A stretch of 64,000 nucleotides of DNA from Clarkia xantiana subsp. parviflora (Eukaryota > Streptophyta > Magnoliopsida > Myrtales > Onagraceae): positions 26,208,763 through 26,272,762 of the forward strand of contig JAPTYO010000007.1 of assembly GCA_036873135.1 (NCBI GenBank), written 5' to 3'. The notes beneath the pieces are model-generated. The model was not told the DNA's origin, did not search any database, and was given only the letters and a program-made list of their open reading frames with translations. The position numbers and the translations under genes are program-made. Below are positions 43,960 through 56,075 of the stretch, one piece after another (the stretch's first letter is position 1; the number at the start of each line of letters is the position of its first letter).

Positions 43960-46640
43960 TTAAGTGTAATGGCCGTAGTGCCTAAAGTAAACATGAATAA
44001 AATTGGTTTTGCATTGGCCGTAGTGCCTAAAGTGAACATGAGATAAGAATGTTCCTTCTTGTGCTGAATTTGTCGCACAATAATTTAGAACATGTTAATT
44101 ACGATACCTTGCAGAGGTTATCTAACATGTTTCATATTCCTAAAATCAAAATAGATCAAGAACTTAAATGTGAAGTTTGCGTTGAAGCGAAACTTATTCG
44201 GTCGAAAGGATTACCGAACGTCTTGGTCTAAATACATAGCGATGTTTACGACTTAATATATGTCCAAACGCGAGGCGGAAAATAAGTACTTCATTACTTT
44301 CGTAGATGATAGTACGAAATATTGCTATGTATACTTGATGAAGGAAAAAATGAAACATTTAACAAATTCATGGTTTACAAATAAAAACTTGAGTTTTCGC
44401 GATGAGAAATGCGGCAACAATTATTCTCTGTTTAGAGAATGTTGACTTAAACACGATTTAATCTGTGAAGTCATTGCACCGCATAAAACCCCGATTTAGT
44501 TGGGTCGCGATGTCGATCCAACCGGGCAACGTTTTCCAGTTTATTTTTTTTGAACTGATTAGTATTATTAACGTTGCCGACGGTCAAGGTTTTGGCTTAG
44601 TGGGTGAATTGATTGTCATTAGGCATGGATTAGATAAAAATATGAATCCAACCGCAGCATTTCCTTTAAAAAAAAAAAGTTGTTTTGGCACTTGCGGTGC
44701 AACAGGTCGATGCCTTTTATTGGTCTGAGGATCATACCGTTTGAAAAACGGGACGGTCTAATGGCCAAATTTGATCTCATATTGGTTTAAGAAAAAAAAC
44801 AAAATTTTGTTGATGTTTTGACGGTCTGATGACCTACATTGATACGATGGTGATCTGATGATCAATGATGATGTGGTTGAGAGTTTGTAATAACTTCATA
44901 CCAAACTTGTGTGTTAACACGTTAAAATTTTTCTGGAAGAAATAAAATAATGTGGTTGAGACCATGTTTGTTAGCAATTACCTTTTGAATAAGGTACCCC
45001 ATAAGAAGGAAGATAAACTCTGTTTGAGTTGTGCCTTCAAATGTGGGGGGTGTCTTGCTAAAAGTTATGATACCTCTACGGAAAAGGCGCATACATGCGC
45101 TAAACTGTTGATTGCATAAGATATGCTCAGAACAGTAACGCGTATCGATTTCTTCTGTTTGAATCGAAAGTGTCGAATAAACACAAAGATACGTTAATGT
45201 AATCAAGAAATGCATTTTTCTTTGGAAAATGTATTTTTGGCTAAGTCTAGAGGAGAGGCAAGCATATGAGACTATAGAGGAAAAATAGTCAAGACCGAGA
45301 ACATGGAGGGCATGTTAAGGTCGAGACCGAGGTCAAGCCCATGATGAGTAAAAGGGCAAGGATTGAAAAATCCTATGGTCCAGTTTTTCTGAACTATATG
45401 CTTGAAGTCAAACCTTAGACTTACCACGAAGCCGTAAAATCTTCTGAGAGACCTCTATGAAAATAGGCAATCAACAGTGATATTGAATCCATCTTGCAGA
45501 ACAACACTTGAGAGCTGGTGGATCTTCCGCCCGGAGACAAACCGTTAGGCTACAAGTGGATATTCAAACGTAAGATGAAAGAAGATGGATCAATTGATAA
45601 TTACAAAGCCCGACTTGTCATAAAAGATTATAGACAAAAGGAAGGACTGAAGTATTTTGATACATATTCTCCAGTAACTAGAATCACATTCATAAGGACG
45701 GTGCTTGCGATTGCAGCCTTGCGAAATCTAGAAGTACAACAAATGGATGTGAAAACAGCTTTCTTACATGGAGATTTAGAGGAAGAAATCTATATGGAAC
45801 AACCTGAGGGTTTCTCTGCGCGAGAGCAGGAAAAGAAAGTATGTAACCTTGTCAATTCTCTGTATGGTCTTAGACAGATGCCTAAACACTGACTTGATAA
45901 ATTTGACAGTGTTTTATTGGAGAAATGTTTCAAAATAAATAAGTATGACAAACGTTTTACGTTGATGTTAATCGTTGGAAAAACGATGAGGTAGTCTGGT
46001 CCACTGGACCTATGTTGAATTTGAGTATTGACATGAAAGACATGAATCTTGCCGATGTGATCTTTGGATTAAAACTCAGTAGATCATCGGAAGGTCTCTT
46101 TCTAAGTCAAGCTCATATATTGACAAGATTTTGGATAAATTCAACAAAGATGACAAGAACGAGGTCACTACTCTAATAGATACGAGTAAGTATTTTTCAA
46201 AGAATAAGGGAGAATGTTTTACCCAAATTGAGTATGCTCAAATTATTGGAAGTGTTATGTACTTAATGTCATGCACTAGACCAGATATCGCTCACGTTGT
46301 AAGTGTATTGAATCGATATACGAGCAACCCTAGTGTTGTCCACTAGAACGGGGTAATCAGGGTACTTAGGTATCTGAGACATATTCGTAATCATGGTCTA
46401 CACAAAGAGATATCCTTATGTGATAGAATGTTATATCCGATTAGACACTACCACCTTGAGTATAAGGGGTTACGTATTCACCTTACGAGGTGGAACAGTG
46501 TCGTAGAAAATCCTCAAAACAAACAGTCATAGCCAGATCGACGATCAAGTCTGAGTTATTGTACTGGAGAAATGTGCCGAAGATGCAGAATGGCTATGTC
46601 ATTTTCTCGAGGATTTTACTAATTGGCCAAAACCTGTGTT
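43960..46640 (+). pseudogene. Decayed Copia element 2 pol
   Basis: Fragments in different frames: GAG-pre-integrase piece (IKIDQELKCEVCVEAKL, 44140-44200), integrase start (YFITFVDDSTKYCYVYLM, 44283-44345), reverse transcriptase (45518-45892, [50 protein letters not shown]), and a late piece (46131-46346, [13 protein letters not shown]). The YVDD box is lost (reads YVDV) and many stops and deletions occur. A 48-bp-spaced duplication of GGCCGTAGTGCCTAAAGT is at about 43970 and 44018. Confidence 0.9.
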
Positions 46641-47767
46641 AGTGAAAAGATTGATGAGTTTGTTTTGGTTTAATCCAAATTAAATCCAATCTAATGAAAT
46701 GTTGAAGATTTTCTTTAAGAGACAAGGTTAAAGCAGAAATAAGTGGTGCACCCCCCATTTGGCATGAAAACTTTTGTTAAAGGTTGGGAAATGGGACACT
46801 TTGCGAAACTGTTGTCCACAAAAGAATCAATCTAAATTTAGATGTTGGATTAACAAAATTATTCCTGCAGGAAATGATAGTCTGAGGACTTTGTTGGTTT
46901 GAGAACATTGATGCAACGTTGCGACGATCAATCTGTATAACACAGTATAACATGCATAATGGAATGTTTAGACATATACGTCATAATTCCATTAGACAAT
47001 TGCTCTCAAATATATTTATTGTGCCCGATATCGTAAAGTCGGCAGATAAATAGCGGATCCGCTACCCGAAAGGGTTAAACAGAGAGTTATTTGGCCAAGC
47101 ATCGAAGGGAATGAGGCTAAAGCCCGTGGAGGAAACGCTCTTGAGAAGGAAAACCCAACCATGATGACTGGAGATCCCAAGAACTTGGTTCAATGGGACA
47201 ACCTAATCACAAGAGTGAGTGTTGTCACTGTGGGGGGTCAAACCCCGAGCCTATTCCCATGATGCAAACAGTGATGGAGATGAGGTTAAGCTTTTGTCGG
47301 TATTGATCTTCAATAATCGGTTAAACCGAGAACAGTAATTGGAAATTACTTAATTGAAATCATTTTTTACGCAAAACTTTTAATGATTCGTAAGGAGAAC
47401 CCAGAGTCGTGATGATGCTCTTGAGACATAGAATCATCTATGCGAGTGAGAAGTGGGGCCGCTTCGAAAGGAATTGTTGAGGGCGCAATTCTTAGAAACG
47501 CTTGCAGAACCAGGCGAGTGATCCAGGGCCTAGGGATCACAGGGCGTGAACCGAACCATACTAGGAAGGTACCTGTGTGGGTTATGTCGTCATCTACACC
47601 AACGACAGTCGGTTCAAGGACATCGCGTCTACCGACCAGTCAGTAGAGAAGTCATGATCTCACAAGGGATAGGTTCAAAGGGGTTACCCCTACCTATCCT
47701 TTGCAGGTATTGACCGTTGAACTCAAAATTTGTGTCTAAATTTCCAATTTTCATTCATGTGGGGGAT
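46641..47767 (+). other. Copia element 2 3' region
   Basis: Bases 46640-47030 have no counterpart in element 1 that I can recognise and may be an insertion. From about 47040 the sequence again matches element 1: the C-terminal RNase H tail (GTTAAACAGAGAGTTATTTGG…) and the leader to the polypurine tract. The 68-codon frame 47440-47646 and its counterpart 32776-32982 in element 1 are shared non-coding tail, not genes. Confidence 0.65.
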
Positions 47768-48544
47768 TGTTAGACAAATTGGACTTGATTTTATTTGAAT
47801 TATTTTTAAGCTAATTTTTGGGCTTATTTGATTATTTTACTCAAGCCCACTCAAGCCCATTTTTTTTTTGTTTTGTGAATGAAATTGGTGAAAACTTTAT
47901 ACCACATCGAATAGATTACTCTCATCCTTCATTCTCATCTCCTATATAAAGAAGTTTCCTCTTCACATTTTTACAACAATGAGAAATGGAATCTCTACCT
48001 TCTTGGTTGGGTTCAATTTTTCCGGAACCCATAATCTTGGGATCCAATTATATTTTCTCATCCTCTGTTCTTCGTGTTGACGAATTCAGAGTTCTTCCTA
48101 GGTTGTTATCGACTCATGTCGTTCGACCTTTCTAGTTATTTTTAGCCGTTGTCGTCGGCTTTCCTGTTCTTTGTTTGAGTTCAGGTATCGGGTTCGGTTC
48201 GGTCGAGCGTGTTGCATGCATAACACGATTCGATGACACTGTTGAATCCTGGGAGGTGATCGCCCCTTGTATAAACCCCTTTGCATAACCCGAGGGTGGG
48301 GAGGGGCGAAATTGCTTTAAGGAGACTGTGATTAGCACGGGCCTCAGTATAAAAAATACGTATTCGTTTTGTGTCGATTTTACGTATAATTTCGGTGTTG
48401 CCTGTATTTTGCATGTTAACTGGTATAGTTACTTGTAAGTATCCAAAATTTGACTAATTTCTTTTTAGTCATTGAATTTTAGAATATTGCATTTTGGTCC
48501 TCGGACTTTGTAAATTTGCATATTTACCCTCAATAATTCCAACA
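47768..48544 (+). repeat. 3' LTR of Copia element 2
   Basis: 777 bp, nearly identical to 42132-42908. Confidence 0.95.
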
Positions 48545-48722
48545 AGAAGAATAAATAATTCTGGTTTTTATCGTTTTTTTCATCTTGTGCGAGAAGAAGA
48601 TGAACATGAAGGAAGAAGTGAGAGATGAAAGAAGTTCACATTTTCATTTGTTTAAATTAATAATTGTTCTAGTACATGGAGTTGGAGTCATAGATAGTAC
48701 ATACTTTACAGAGTCTACACAC

Positions 48723-49135
48723 CAGTGTTATCAGAACCGGACCGGACCGGCGGTCCGACCGCGGTTGGACCGGAACCGGACCCCTCCACGGTCCGGTTTG
48801 CTTATTTCCGGAGGATGTAAGCGAACCCGGTTCTGAAGTCCGGTTTTCACTGAACCGGCCGGTTTTGGGCGAACCGGGCGGTTCGCCGGTTCGAACTCCT
48901 TTCATTAAAAAAAAAAAAATTAGGGTTAACTTACAGAGAGGCAGACCCCGGTCTGGACTAAAACCTACAGAAGGGTTAACTTACAAAGAGGCTCTACAAA
49001 TCTGCATTTTTTTACTAAAACCGGTCGGACCCGGTTCGGACCCGGTTCGGACCCGGTTCGGACCGGGTCCGACCGGCCGAACCGGGAACCGGTGGCCCTG
49101 CCGGTTCAGGCCCCGGTCCGGTTCTGATAACACTG
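48723..49135. mobile_element. hAT-type MITE, 413 bp
   Basis: Perfect inverted ends CAGTGTTATCAGAACCGGAC (match continues a few bases) with exact 8-bp target duplication CTACACAC at 48715-48722 and 49136-49143. The interior is rich in GGTTCGGACCCGG words. It sits in the right flank of the hAT element 41940-49961. Confidence 0.92.
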
Positions 49136-49961
49136 CTACACACTCTATTCTATGTTAGTAGGTGAGATGATAATTAATGTTATTTATTACTTTTTCTTTT
49201 TATTTGGCTGAAATTCTTATTTCCCTTTGAAAAGATCAAGTTTCCCAACTTGGTGTATCCATGTATCAAAGAATTATGTGTATAATAAGTTGCTTTATTA
49301 CTTGAGTTATATGCTTATATCCATCGCTGAAAGAAAACGAAGAGCAGCGTCCATGTCAACTTTTTTGCAGAAATAAATGATAAATTCTTTTTAGAGGCAT
49401 ATTTTTTGGGAATATTTCTTTGTTTCTTCTAAGCTTTTAATTTGATTACTAGTATTTAATTAATTTATATATATATAATACGTAGTTTTAATAAGAAATG
49501 CAATATTGTAAATTTAACAATAAATGAGAGATAAATAATAACAAATTTAACAAAATTATATATTTATGAATATATAATCCAATAAATTATATATTAATGT
49601 ATGTATGAGTTTATCAAATTATATATTATTTCCCAATTTTTTAAGAACATTGATATATTGTTATATCTTTGTTATAATTTGTATGTAAATTGAATGTGTA
49701 AATTCATAATATAAGTAAATTAAATGATTTTAATTAAAATTTCCATAAACATGTTTACTTCCCTTAAAAATCGGGACGTCCTTAGGACTCAACTTTCGTA
49801 ATGTATACTTTTTTTTAACTTTAGAAAATATAGTTATTATCGACTTAGTCTATAAAACCTTATATTTAACTCTCAATTTTTTTGTTACTCGGTGTTTTAA
49901 ATTTACCACTTTCGCAAAAAAATCTTGCCCCCTCTGGAAAAATATGCTGGCTTCGTCCCTG

Positions 49962-50570
49962 GATATGGTGAGGGTACCACTAATACCATAAATATACCAT
50001 ATTTTTTTTTCACTCATACTATAATTATAACCATTGCGATTATGGTTCTTCATACCATCACCATAACCATAACCATGGTTTTTCACCACAATCAAACCAT
50101 TTAACCATAACCATTCAAACTAATAATAAAATACCAATTTTTCATTGTTTCACTTAATTCAACACTTTTTTCTGTCGTCTATCACTTGCAATCCTAAGCA
50201 AGACGGAAAGGCAGAGAGACTTGTCAGAGCAGAAACTAATGCATAATCTGTTGTATGTTGACCTAAGGCTAGCGCACGCAACTATTTGCAAATGAAGTGA
50301 TACGAGATTGTGAGTTTTACAATACTAGGTTTTTCATATTGGAATAAAATGAATGGACTAGATATTTAAGATGAAAAATCAATGGTCATGATTGAATGGG
50401 CGATTAAGACCGAATAAATAGTGGAAACTGGGAATAAGAATTATAATATTGGATTAATACTTCCAGTACACAATTATAAAATATATAGTAATACTATATA
50501 TATAGCGGTAATGGTTATAACCGCGTTTATAGACTTAACACCATAAACATCATGGTACAAAACTTTATTT
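49962..50570. repeat. Right part of duplicated hAT-containing unit (copy A, continued)
   Basis: Resumes with GATATGGTGAGGGTACCACT and parallels copy B (51832-52430) to about 50570, including ACCATAACCATGGTTTTTCACC and GCATAATCTGTTGT. The right terminus present in copy B (CCATTGCCGGTCTA) is not found here. Confidence 0.8.
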
Positions 50571-50941
50571 ACCATTTCATATAATTATAGTAAAAAAATA
50601 TAAAATAGAGAAACGTAATATTTAACATTTTGAAATTGAATATCATTAATGTTTATTAGTAAGGTTAAATTGTTAGTCTTGTTTGCAAATTAATCATTTA
50701 CCCGCGTGTTGCGTGAGATTCTGATTCGATGAAAGTAATGTTATAATGTTACTGACTTGTGCTTTGATCATGTTATATGTATCTAATAAATAGTATAATA
50801 TATATAAATCTAAATTATCGATACAATATGTTTCAAAGTATTTTAATTATACACTATTAAGTAATAAGGATAGAATAAAATTAAAACATAAAAAGTTACA
50901 AGACTAAATTTTTAGTCAAATGAATTAATATATAACTATTA

Positions 50942-50984
<43 letters not shown>

Positions 50985-51340
50985 ATGTAAAACATGATAA
51001 AATAAACAAGATTAAAATAAAATCAATGTTAATTTATTTAAATTTAATTTTTAAATTATAATTTTGTATCACTATATATTTCTCAATAAATATTATAAGG
51101 AAAAATTCTAAACATATTTATTTTTACTAAAAACGAAAGTGTATAATTGTTATTCTCAATGAATTAAGCTATGAACTTCACAAGGGTTAGAGATTGAATC
51201 ATTGTATAATATATTTAAATGTATTTATTACTTATTATTTTATTAAATATGAATAAATATTAAGTTTTAGGATTATTAATTAACTATACATATTTGTATA
51301 TGTTGACAAATTAAGAGGTGTGTAAACATATTCTTATATG
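50571..51340. other. AT-rich, no gene seen
   Basis: Contains AT and TAA microsatellites at about 50940-50985. No coding or transposon end recognised. Confidence 0.5.
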
Positions 51341-51686
51341 TATGTCTGATTCTACCACACTGACTACACACTGACTGTTATGTACAGTGTCCCCAATTTC
51401 CACACTGATAAATAAGGTCAAAATGTCCACATCACTGAAAATTAAACACTTGAAGCAACGTTTACACACATAATATTACACACACAGTAAAAGAATATGA
51501 GTGGAATTCGAAAACCTTACACTCGAATTACACACTGAAATAATTCGATGTGTAGTTAAGTGTGTAATCTATGTGTAACCTAAAATTCACATTTTTCAGG
51601 TTAATCCGTGTGTTATCTATGTGTAGTTTCACACTAAAATTCCAGCGGGTAAATTTTTAGTGTGGAATCATGTTTTTTTTGTAGTG
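51340..51686. mobile_element. One end of a CACTA-type transposon
   Basis: Ends …TTTTTTTTGTAGTG at 51686; its reverse complement CACTACAAAAAAAA is a characteristic CACTA terminus. The preceding 300 bp are packed with short subterminal words (ACACACTGA, GTGTGTAATC, CTATGTGTA) in both orientations. I did not find the other end in the window. Confidence 0.65.
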
Positions 51687-51817
51687 ACAATTCGTGCGCA
51701 TTTATATTGTACTATTGTGTCATGTGAAAAATTAATATCGATAATATAAACATTGTTTTATGGATAGAATCTATCCACTTTAAGTCATTCCTCACATACG
51801 TGGCACGCGGTCATTAG

Positions 51818-52528
51818 TAGGGCTAGCGATGGTGATGATATGGTGAGGGTACCACTAATACCATAAACATACCACATTTTTTTCACTCATACAACAACTA
51901 TAACCATTGAGGTTATGGTTCTTCATACCATCATCATAACCATAACCATGGTTTTTCACCACAATCAAACCATTTAACCATAACCATTTAAACTAATAAT
52001 AAAATACCAATTTTTCATTGTTTCACTTAATTCAACACTTTTTCTGTCTTCTATCACTTGCAATCCTAAGCAAGGCGGAAAGGCAGTGAGGCTTGTCAGA
52101 GCAGAAACTAATGCATAATCTGTTGTCTGTTGACCTAGGGCTAGCGCAACTAATTGCAAATGAAGTGATATGAGATTCTGAGTTTTACCATATTAGGTTT
52201 TTCATATTGGAATAGAATGAATCGACCAAATATTTAAGATGAAAAATCAATGGTTACGATTAAATGAACGATTTAGACTGAATGATTAGTGAAAACTGAG
52301 AATAAGAATTATAATATTGGATTAATACTTACAGTACAATTATAAAATATATATTAATATTATATATATAGCGATAATGGATATATATAATTGCGGTTAT
52401 AGACTTAATACCATAATTATTATGCGTATAAAATTTATCACATAACCGCACCACGTTATAATAATGCGGTTAATCATTACGGTAAATAGTAAGAAAAACT
52501 AGCAGTTATTTGAACCATTGCCGGTCTA
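51818..52528. mobile_element. hAT-type non-autonomous element directly upstream of the P450 (copy B)
   Basis: Ends TAGGGCTAGCGATGG and CCATTGCCGGTCTA with exact 8-bp target duplication GTCATTAG at 51810-51817 and 52529-52536. 711 bp, no transposase. Copy A is at 41913-50570 (interrupted). Its right border is 172 bp from the P450 start codon. Confidence 0.88.
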
Positions 52529-52649
52529 GTCATTAGAGAAAGAGGCAGCCAAGCAATAATTTCAGTCAGGATTAAACTATGTTATTTGGTAGAAAATGAA
52601 AGTATTTTATTTTTTACCAAGTGAAGAGGAAAGTATTTCGGTTATATAC

Positions 52650-52660
52650 ATATATAAATA
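52650..52660 (+). promoter_or_regulatory. Probable TATA box of the P450 gene
   Basis: ATATATAAATA lies about 50 bp before the ATG at 52709, a short but plausible leader for a plant P450. Confidence 0.55.
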
Positions 52661-52708
52661 GATGTACAGCACTGCAGTGATTGTGATTAATTATAACAAA
52701 TTATAGTA

Positions 52709-55620
52709 ATGGCTTCTTGTTTAGCTGCAGCTGCTTTGCCTTGTGTTATTTTCTTGCTTTTCATACTCCGTCACTTCACCGGCCGCCCTGTCAGCCGCCG
52801 TCCACCTGGCCCTCGACCCCTTCCCGTCATCGGAAACCTCCACATTCTGGGCAAACTACCACACCGGAGCCTGTACGAACTGTCCAAGAAATACGGGCCC
52901 ATCATGTTCCTCCGCCTAGGAAGTGTTCCCGCCGTTGTCATCTCCTCGACGGAGGCTGTCAAGCTCTTCCTCAAAACCCACGGCCATGTCTTTGCCGACA
53001 GACCAAAAACACAGGTCAGTTTTAATTTCAACACGTGCTTTTAACTTGTCAGTATGTAGACCCACCAACATTTTATTTTCTTTTTTGCACATGACCACAA
53101 AGTTGTTGTTGTTGTTTTTTTTTAAAACCAAACACAAAGATAGAATCGGAACCGAGCGGACTGTGTCCACTTCCATTTCCATCGTATATGATGGAAATTG
53201 ACATAAAATTGTTAATTATTGTCTGTTTTGTCGATCAATGTGTCCTATTTGGAACTTTGGGGGAATGTCATTTTGAACCGTCTATCACTTCTCTTATCAA
53301 ACTAGTAGCTGTATTTGAACAAAGAGCTGTGATACGGAATCCGACGGTGGGAATCCAAAACATCCGAATTTAACCTTGAGTGGCATGATGTAATTATAAC
53401 CAACTTTGATGGCAATTTGTTGTTTCCTCACAATTCGGAGGATGACGGAACCCGGTTTCGGAATCTCTATCTTTTTCCTTGAACAAATTACTAGCAGAAG
53501 TTAAATTATTCGAATTTTCTTTTAGTTTAGATGGATTGGATCACATGATAAATAAAAATCTCTTATAATTTGTTCGACGGGTTAAATATCAGCTAACTAT
53601 TTTTTTTACTACTCAAATATCAGCTAGTAATTTGTAGTGTTTTTGTTCTTCACGTGTTGCCTTGGACATAGCCCATTTCATTCATATTTAGGAATTTCAT
53701 ATAAAACTTATTGAGCTAGTAAAATGTTCAGAAGAACTTCAGCTACATATTTGGTAAGACGGTCCAAATATCAGTTAGATAATTGATTTTTTTTTTTTTT
53801 GGTGTGAAAAAAAAGGCGTTTCAGGAAATGTTCTCCAGAGAAGGGTTGGCATTTGCCGAGCACGGACCACACTGGCAAAATATCCGCAAGCTATGCCAGA
53901 TTCAGCTGCTGAGCTCAGCAAGAACCGAGTCGTACGGCCCGGTGAGGAAAGAGGCGGTCGGGAAGCTCGTGGAGACGATCAAGGCGGCTGCGGCGGCGGG
54001 TGAGGTGGTAGACATCAGTGCCAAGGTAAGAGAGCTGATTGAGGATGTGTCTTGTACAATGATACTAGGTTGTAGCCCTAAGGACATGTTGGACTTGAAG
54101 CCGCTCATACAAGAGATCCTATATCTATCCGGTACTTCAAATTTTTCGGACTACGTGCCGTTTCTTCGTCGATTCGATCTTCAGGGATTGAGTCGGCGCA
54201 TGAAGGTGGCCGGATCTTCTATCGACAAAGCCCTAGACGACATTATCGACAAGCATATCGACGCTGGATTCGGAAATGGTAGAGACTACGTGGACGTGTT
54301 ACTGTCGACGATGTGTGATGAACCGAACTCCGACAACACGTTGAACTGGAAGAACGTCAAAGCCTTATTGTTCGATCTGGTAATGTGTAATTTTAGACAA
54401 ACTACGAATATGCGCATTTACAAGTGAAAATTCTTTATACTTCAATATTCTCCCTCATGTTAAAGGTCCTCACTCGAAACTTTTTTTTTTTATAGAGTTT
54501 AACTTGACGATACGGAGATTTAAACTTTCATGTTTTGATACAACGTGAAATTTTAGAAAGAGCTAGGATAGGCATCGAACTGATCCGACCCGAACTGTTA
54601 GAACTGTTTAATTCAGTAATGGTCCACCAGTGGACCATATTTTTAAATTGCCTCTGGTTCATCCTAAAAGAATTGTTTTGTTTAGAAACGATTCCTTCAG
54701 AACTGTTTTTTTTTTTTTTTTTTTTTTTTAAATGAAAAAAGAAAAGTTCCAAAACCGGTTATGGATTGATTCTGAATGAGTATACTCATAGTTTGAGTAC
54801 TGATTTGCCCATGAAGAACTGGACGGTCTGGATAAGGTCGATCTAGACCGGTTTTTAACGGTCTGATTTCAGACCAGTTCCAAACAAATCTGGTCGAATT
54901 GGTATAAATGTCCAACCCTAGAAGGAAACACTTAACTAACTGTCTGAAAACTTATTTGGAGAGAATAGGCGAATGTGTGGTTTAATATTTATATGTCAAC
55001 AGGTAGCTGCTTCGTATGAATCAGCCGGGGTGGCGATCGAGTGGGCACTTTCGGAACTGGTTAGGAACCCTAGAACAATGATGAACCTCCAAGAAGAAAT
55101 CATCAAATCTGGGGTTAGCATGGATCGAATGGTGGAAGAGGCAGATCTTGAAAAGCTAAGTTACCTAGAGATGGTGGTTAAGGAGAGTATGCGGTTACAC
55201 CCGGTCGGGGCATTTTTAATACCCCGTGCGTCGTCGGAGGACGTTGTGGTTAGCGGGTTCGAAATTCCCAAGGGGACCCACTTAATGGTCAACACTTGGG
55301 CGCTCGGACGGGACCCGAGTATATGGGGCGACGGTGCGGAGGAATTCCGCCCCGAAAGGTTCGTTAATAGCGATACCGAGTTTATGGGTCGCGACTTTAA
55401 ATTGATTCCGTTCGGGGCGGGGCGGAGGGTCTGCCCCGGAATGTCACTCGGGTTAAGAGAGGTTTATTTTGTGGTTGCTCAATTGGTGCATTGCTTCAAA
55501 TGGGAGCTGCCTCAAAGTGTCGGGTTGCCTATTAACCTAGATATGACCGAAGGAACCGGGTTGTCTAACGGAAGAGCTAGCAACTTGCTCCTTTGCCCCA
55601 CTTATCGCTTGCTTGTGTAA
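52709..55620 (+). CDS. Cytochrome P450, CYP71 clan (CYP736-like), 495 aa in 3 exons
   Basis: Exons 52709-53014, 53816-54379 and 55003-55620; GT-AG introns, both in phase 0. An N-terminal membrane anchor (about residues 5-22) is followed by the proline-rich hinge [12 protein letters not shown] (32-43). The I-helix region reads [14 protein letters not shown], with Glu-Ser at the usual Asp/Glu-Thr position; ExxR is ESMR (351-354), the PERF motif is PERF (407-410) and the heme loop is [10 protein letters not shown] with Cys434. Length and motifs are complete, so the gene looks intact: an ER-bound, NADPH-P450-reductase-dependent monooxygenase. CYP736 assignment is by resemblance; substrate unknown. 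The acceptor of intron 1 (AAAAAAAAG|GCG after a T-tract) is unusual but keeps the expected protein length. A hAT element borders its promoter and a relic of a paralog's 3' end lies at 60.87 kb. Confidence 0.95.
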
Positions 55621-56075
55621 CCCACATGGAGCTACTCTCATCTTTATTTTATAATAATAATAATAAATATAATATAAATTTCTTCTTATAATTAATAAAT
55701 AATATATGTTTTATATATCACTAGCTAGTAAATTAAGTTTTGTTACATTATCTTAAGTTATGTATTGCAATCTTATGTTTTAAATGTTGTGTTTTGGTGC
55801 ACTTGACTTAATTAGTTGTCGTTTATTTTTTCTGTTAAAATACTGCAACACATTAATACGGAAGCTGATGTGTTCAGGCGTTCAGCAAAGTGGAAATAAA
55901 TTTAAATCATAGATAATTAGAAATAAAAAAATTATTATTAAAAATATTGAAAACTTAAATTCTAAAAATTCCTTTAAAAAAATTCGGAATTTAGTTTTAT
56001 TAAAAAAAAAGGTAAAAATAAAGAAGAAAGTCGAATGCTCAATTAGACATTGGATGTGTTAATTTGACCCTAATG
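55621..56075 (+). other. P450 3' flank, duplicated at 60.87-61.32 kb
   Basis: Probable 3' UTR and downstream sequence (CTACTCTCATCTTTATTTTA, AATTGTCGTTTATTTT-type words, GAAAGTCGAATGCTCAATTAGAC). The same series occurs after 60890. Confidence 0.8.

Larger units (their letters stand above)
42132..48544 (+). mobile_element. Copia element 2 (6413 bp), young LTRs, ruined interior
   Basis: LTRs of 777 bp each (42132-42908 and 47768-48544) with perfect 5-bp target duplication AGAAG (42127-42131 and 48545-48549). A polypurine tract (ATGTGGGGGAT) precedes the 3' LTR. By eye the LTRs differ at four bases and two homopolymer lengths. The interior is related to element 1 but gag is missing or unrecognisable and pol is broken many times. 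It lies inside the hAT element 41940-49961, so it inserted after that element. Confidence 0.95.
41940..49961. mobile_element. hAT element with nested Copia and MITE (8022 bp total, ~1.6 kb without the Copia)
   Basis: Termini are CAGGGACGAAGC and GCTTCGTCCCTG with perfect 8-bp target duplication GATATGGT at 41932-41939 and 49962-49969. CTTGCCCCCTCTG blocks lie inside both ends. The uninterrupted target (GGTGATGATATGGTGAGGGT) is preserved in copy B at 51830-51850. Removing Copia element 2 and its 5-bp duplication leaves about 1604 bp with no transposase that I can see. Confidence 0.92.
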
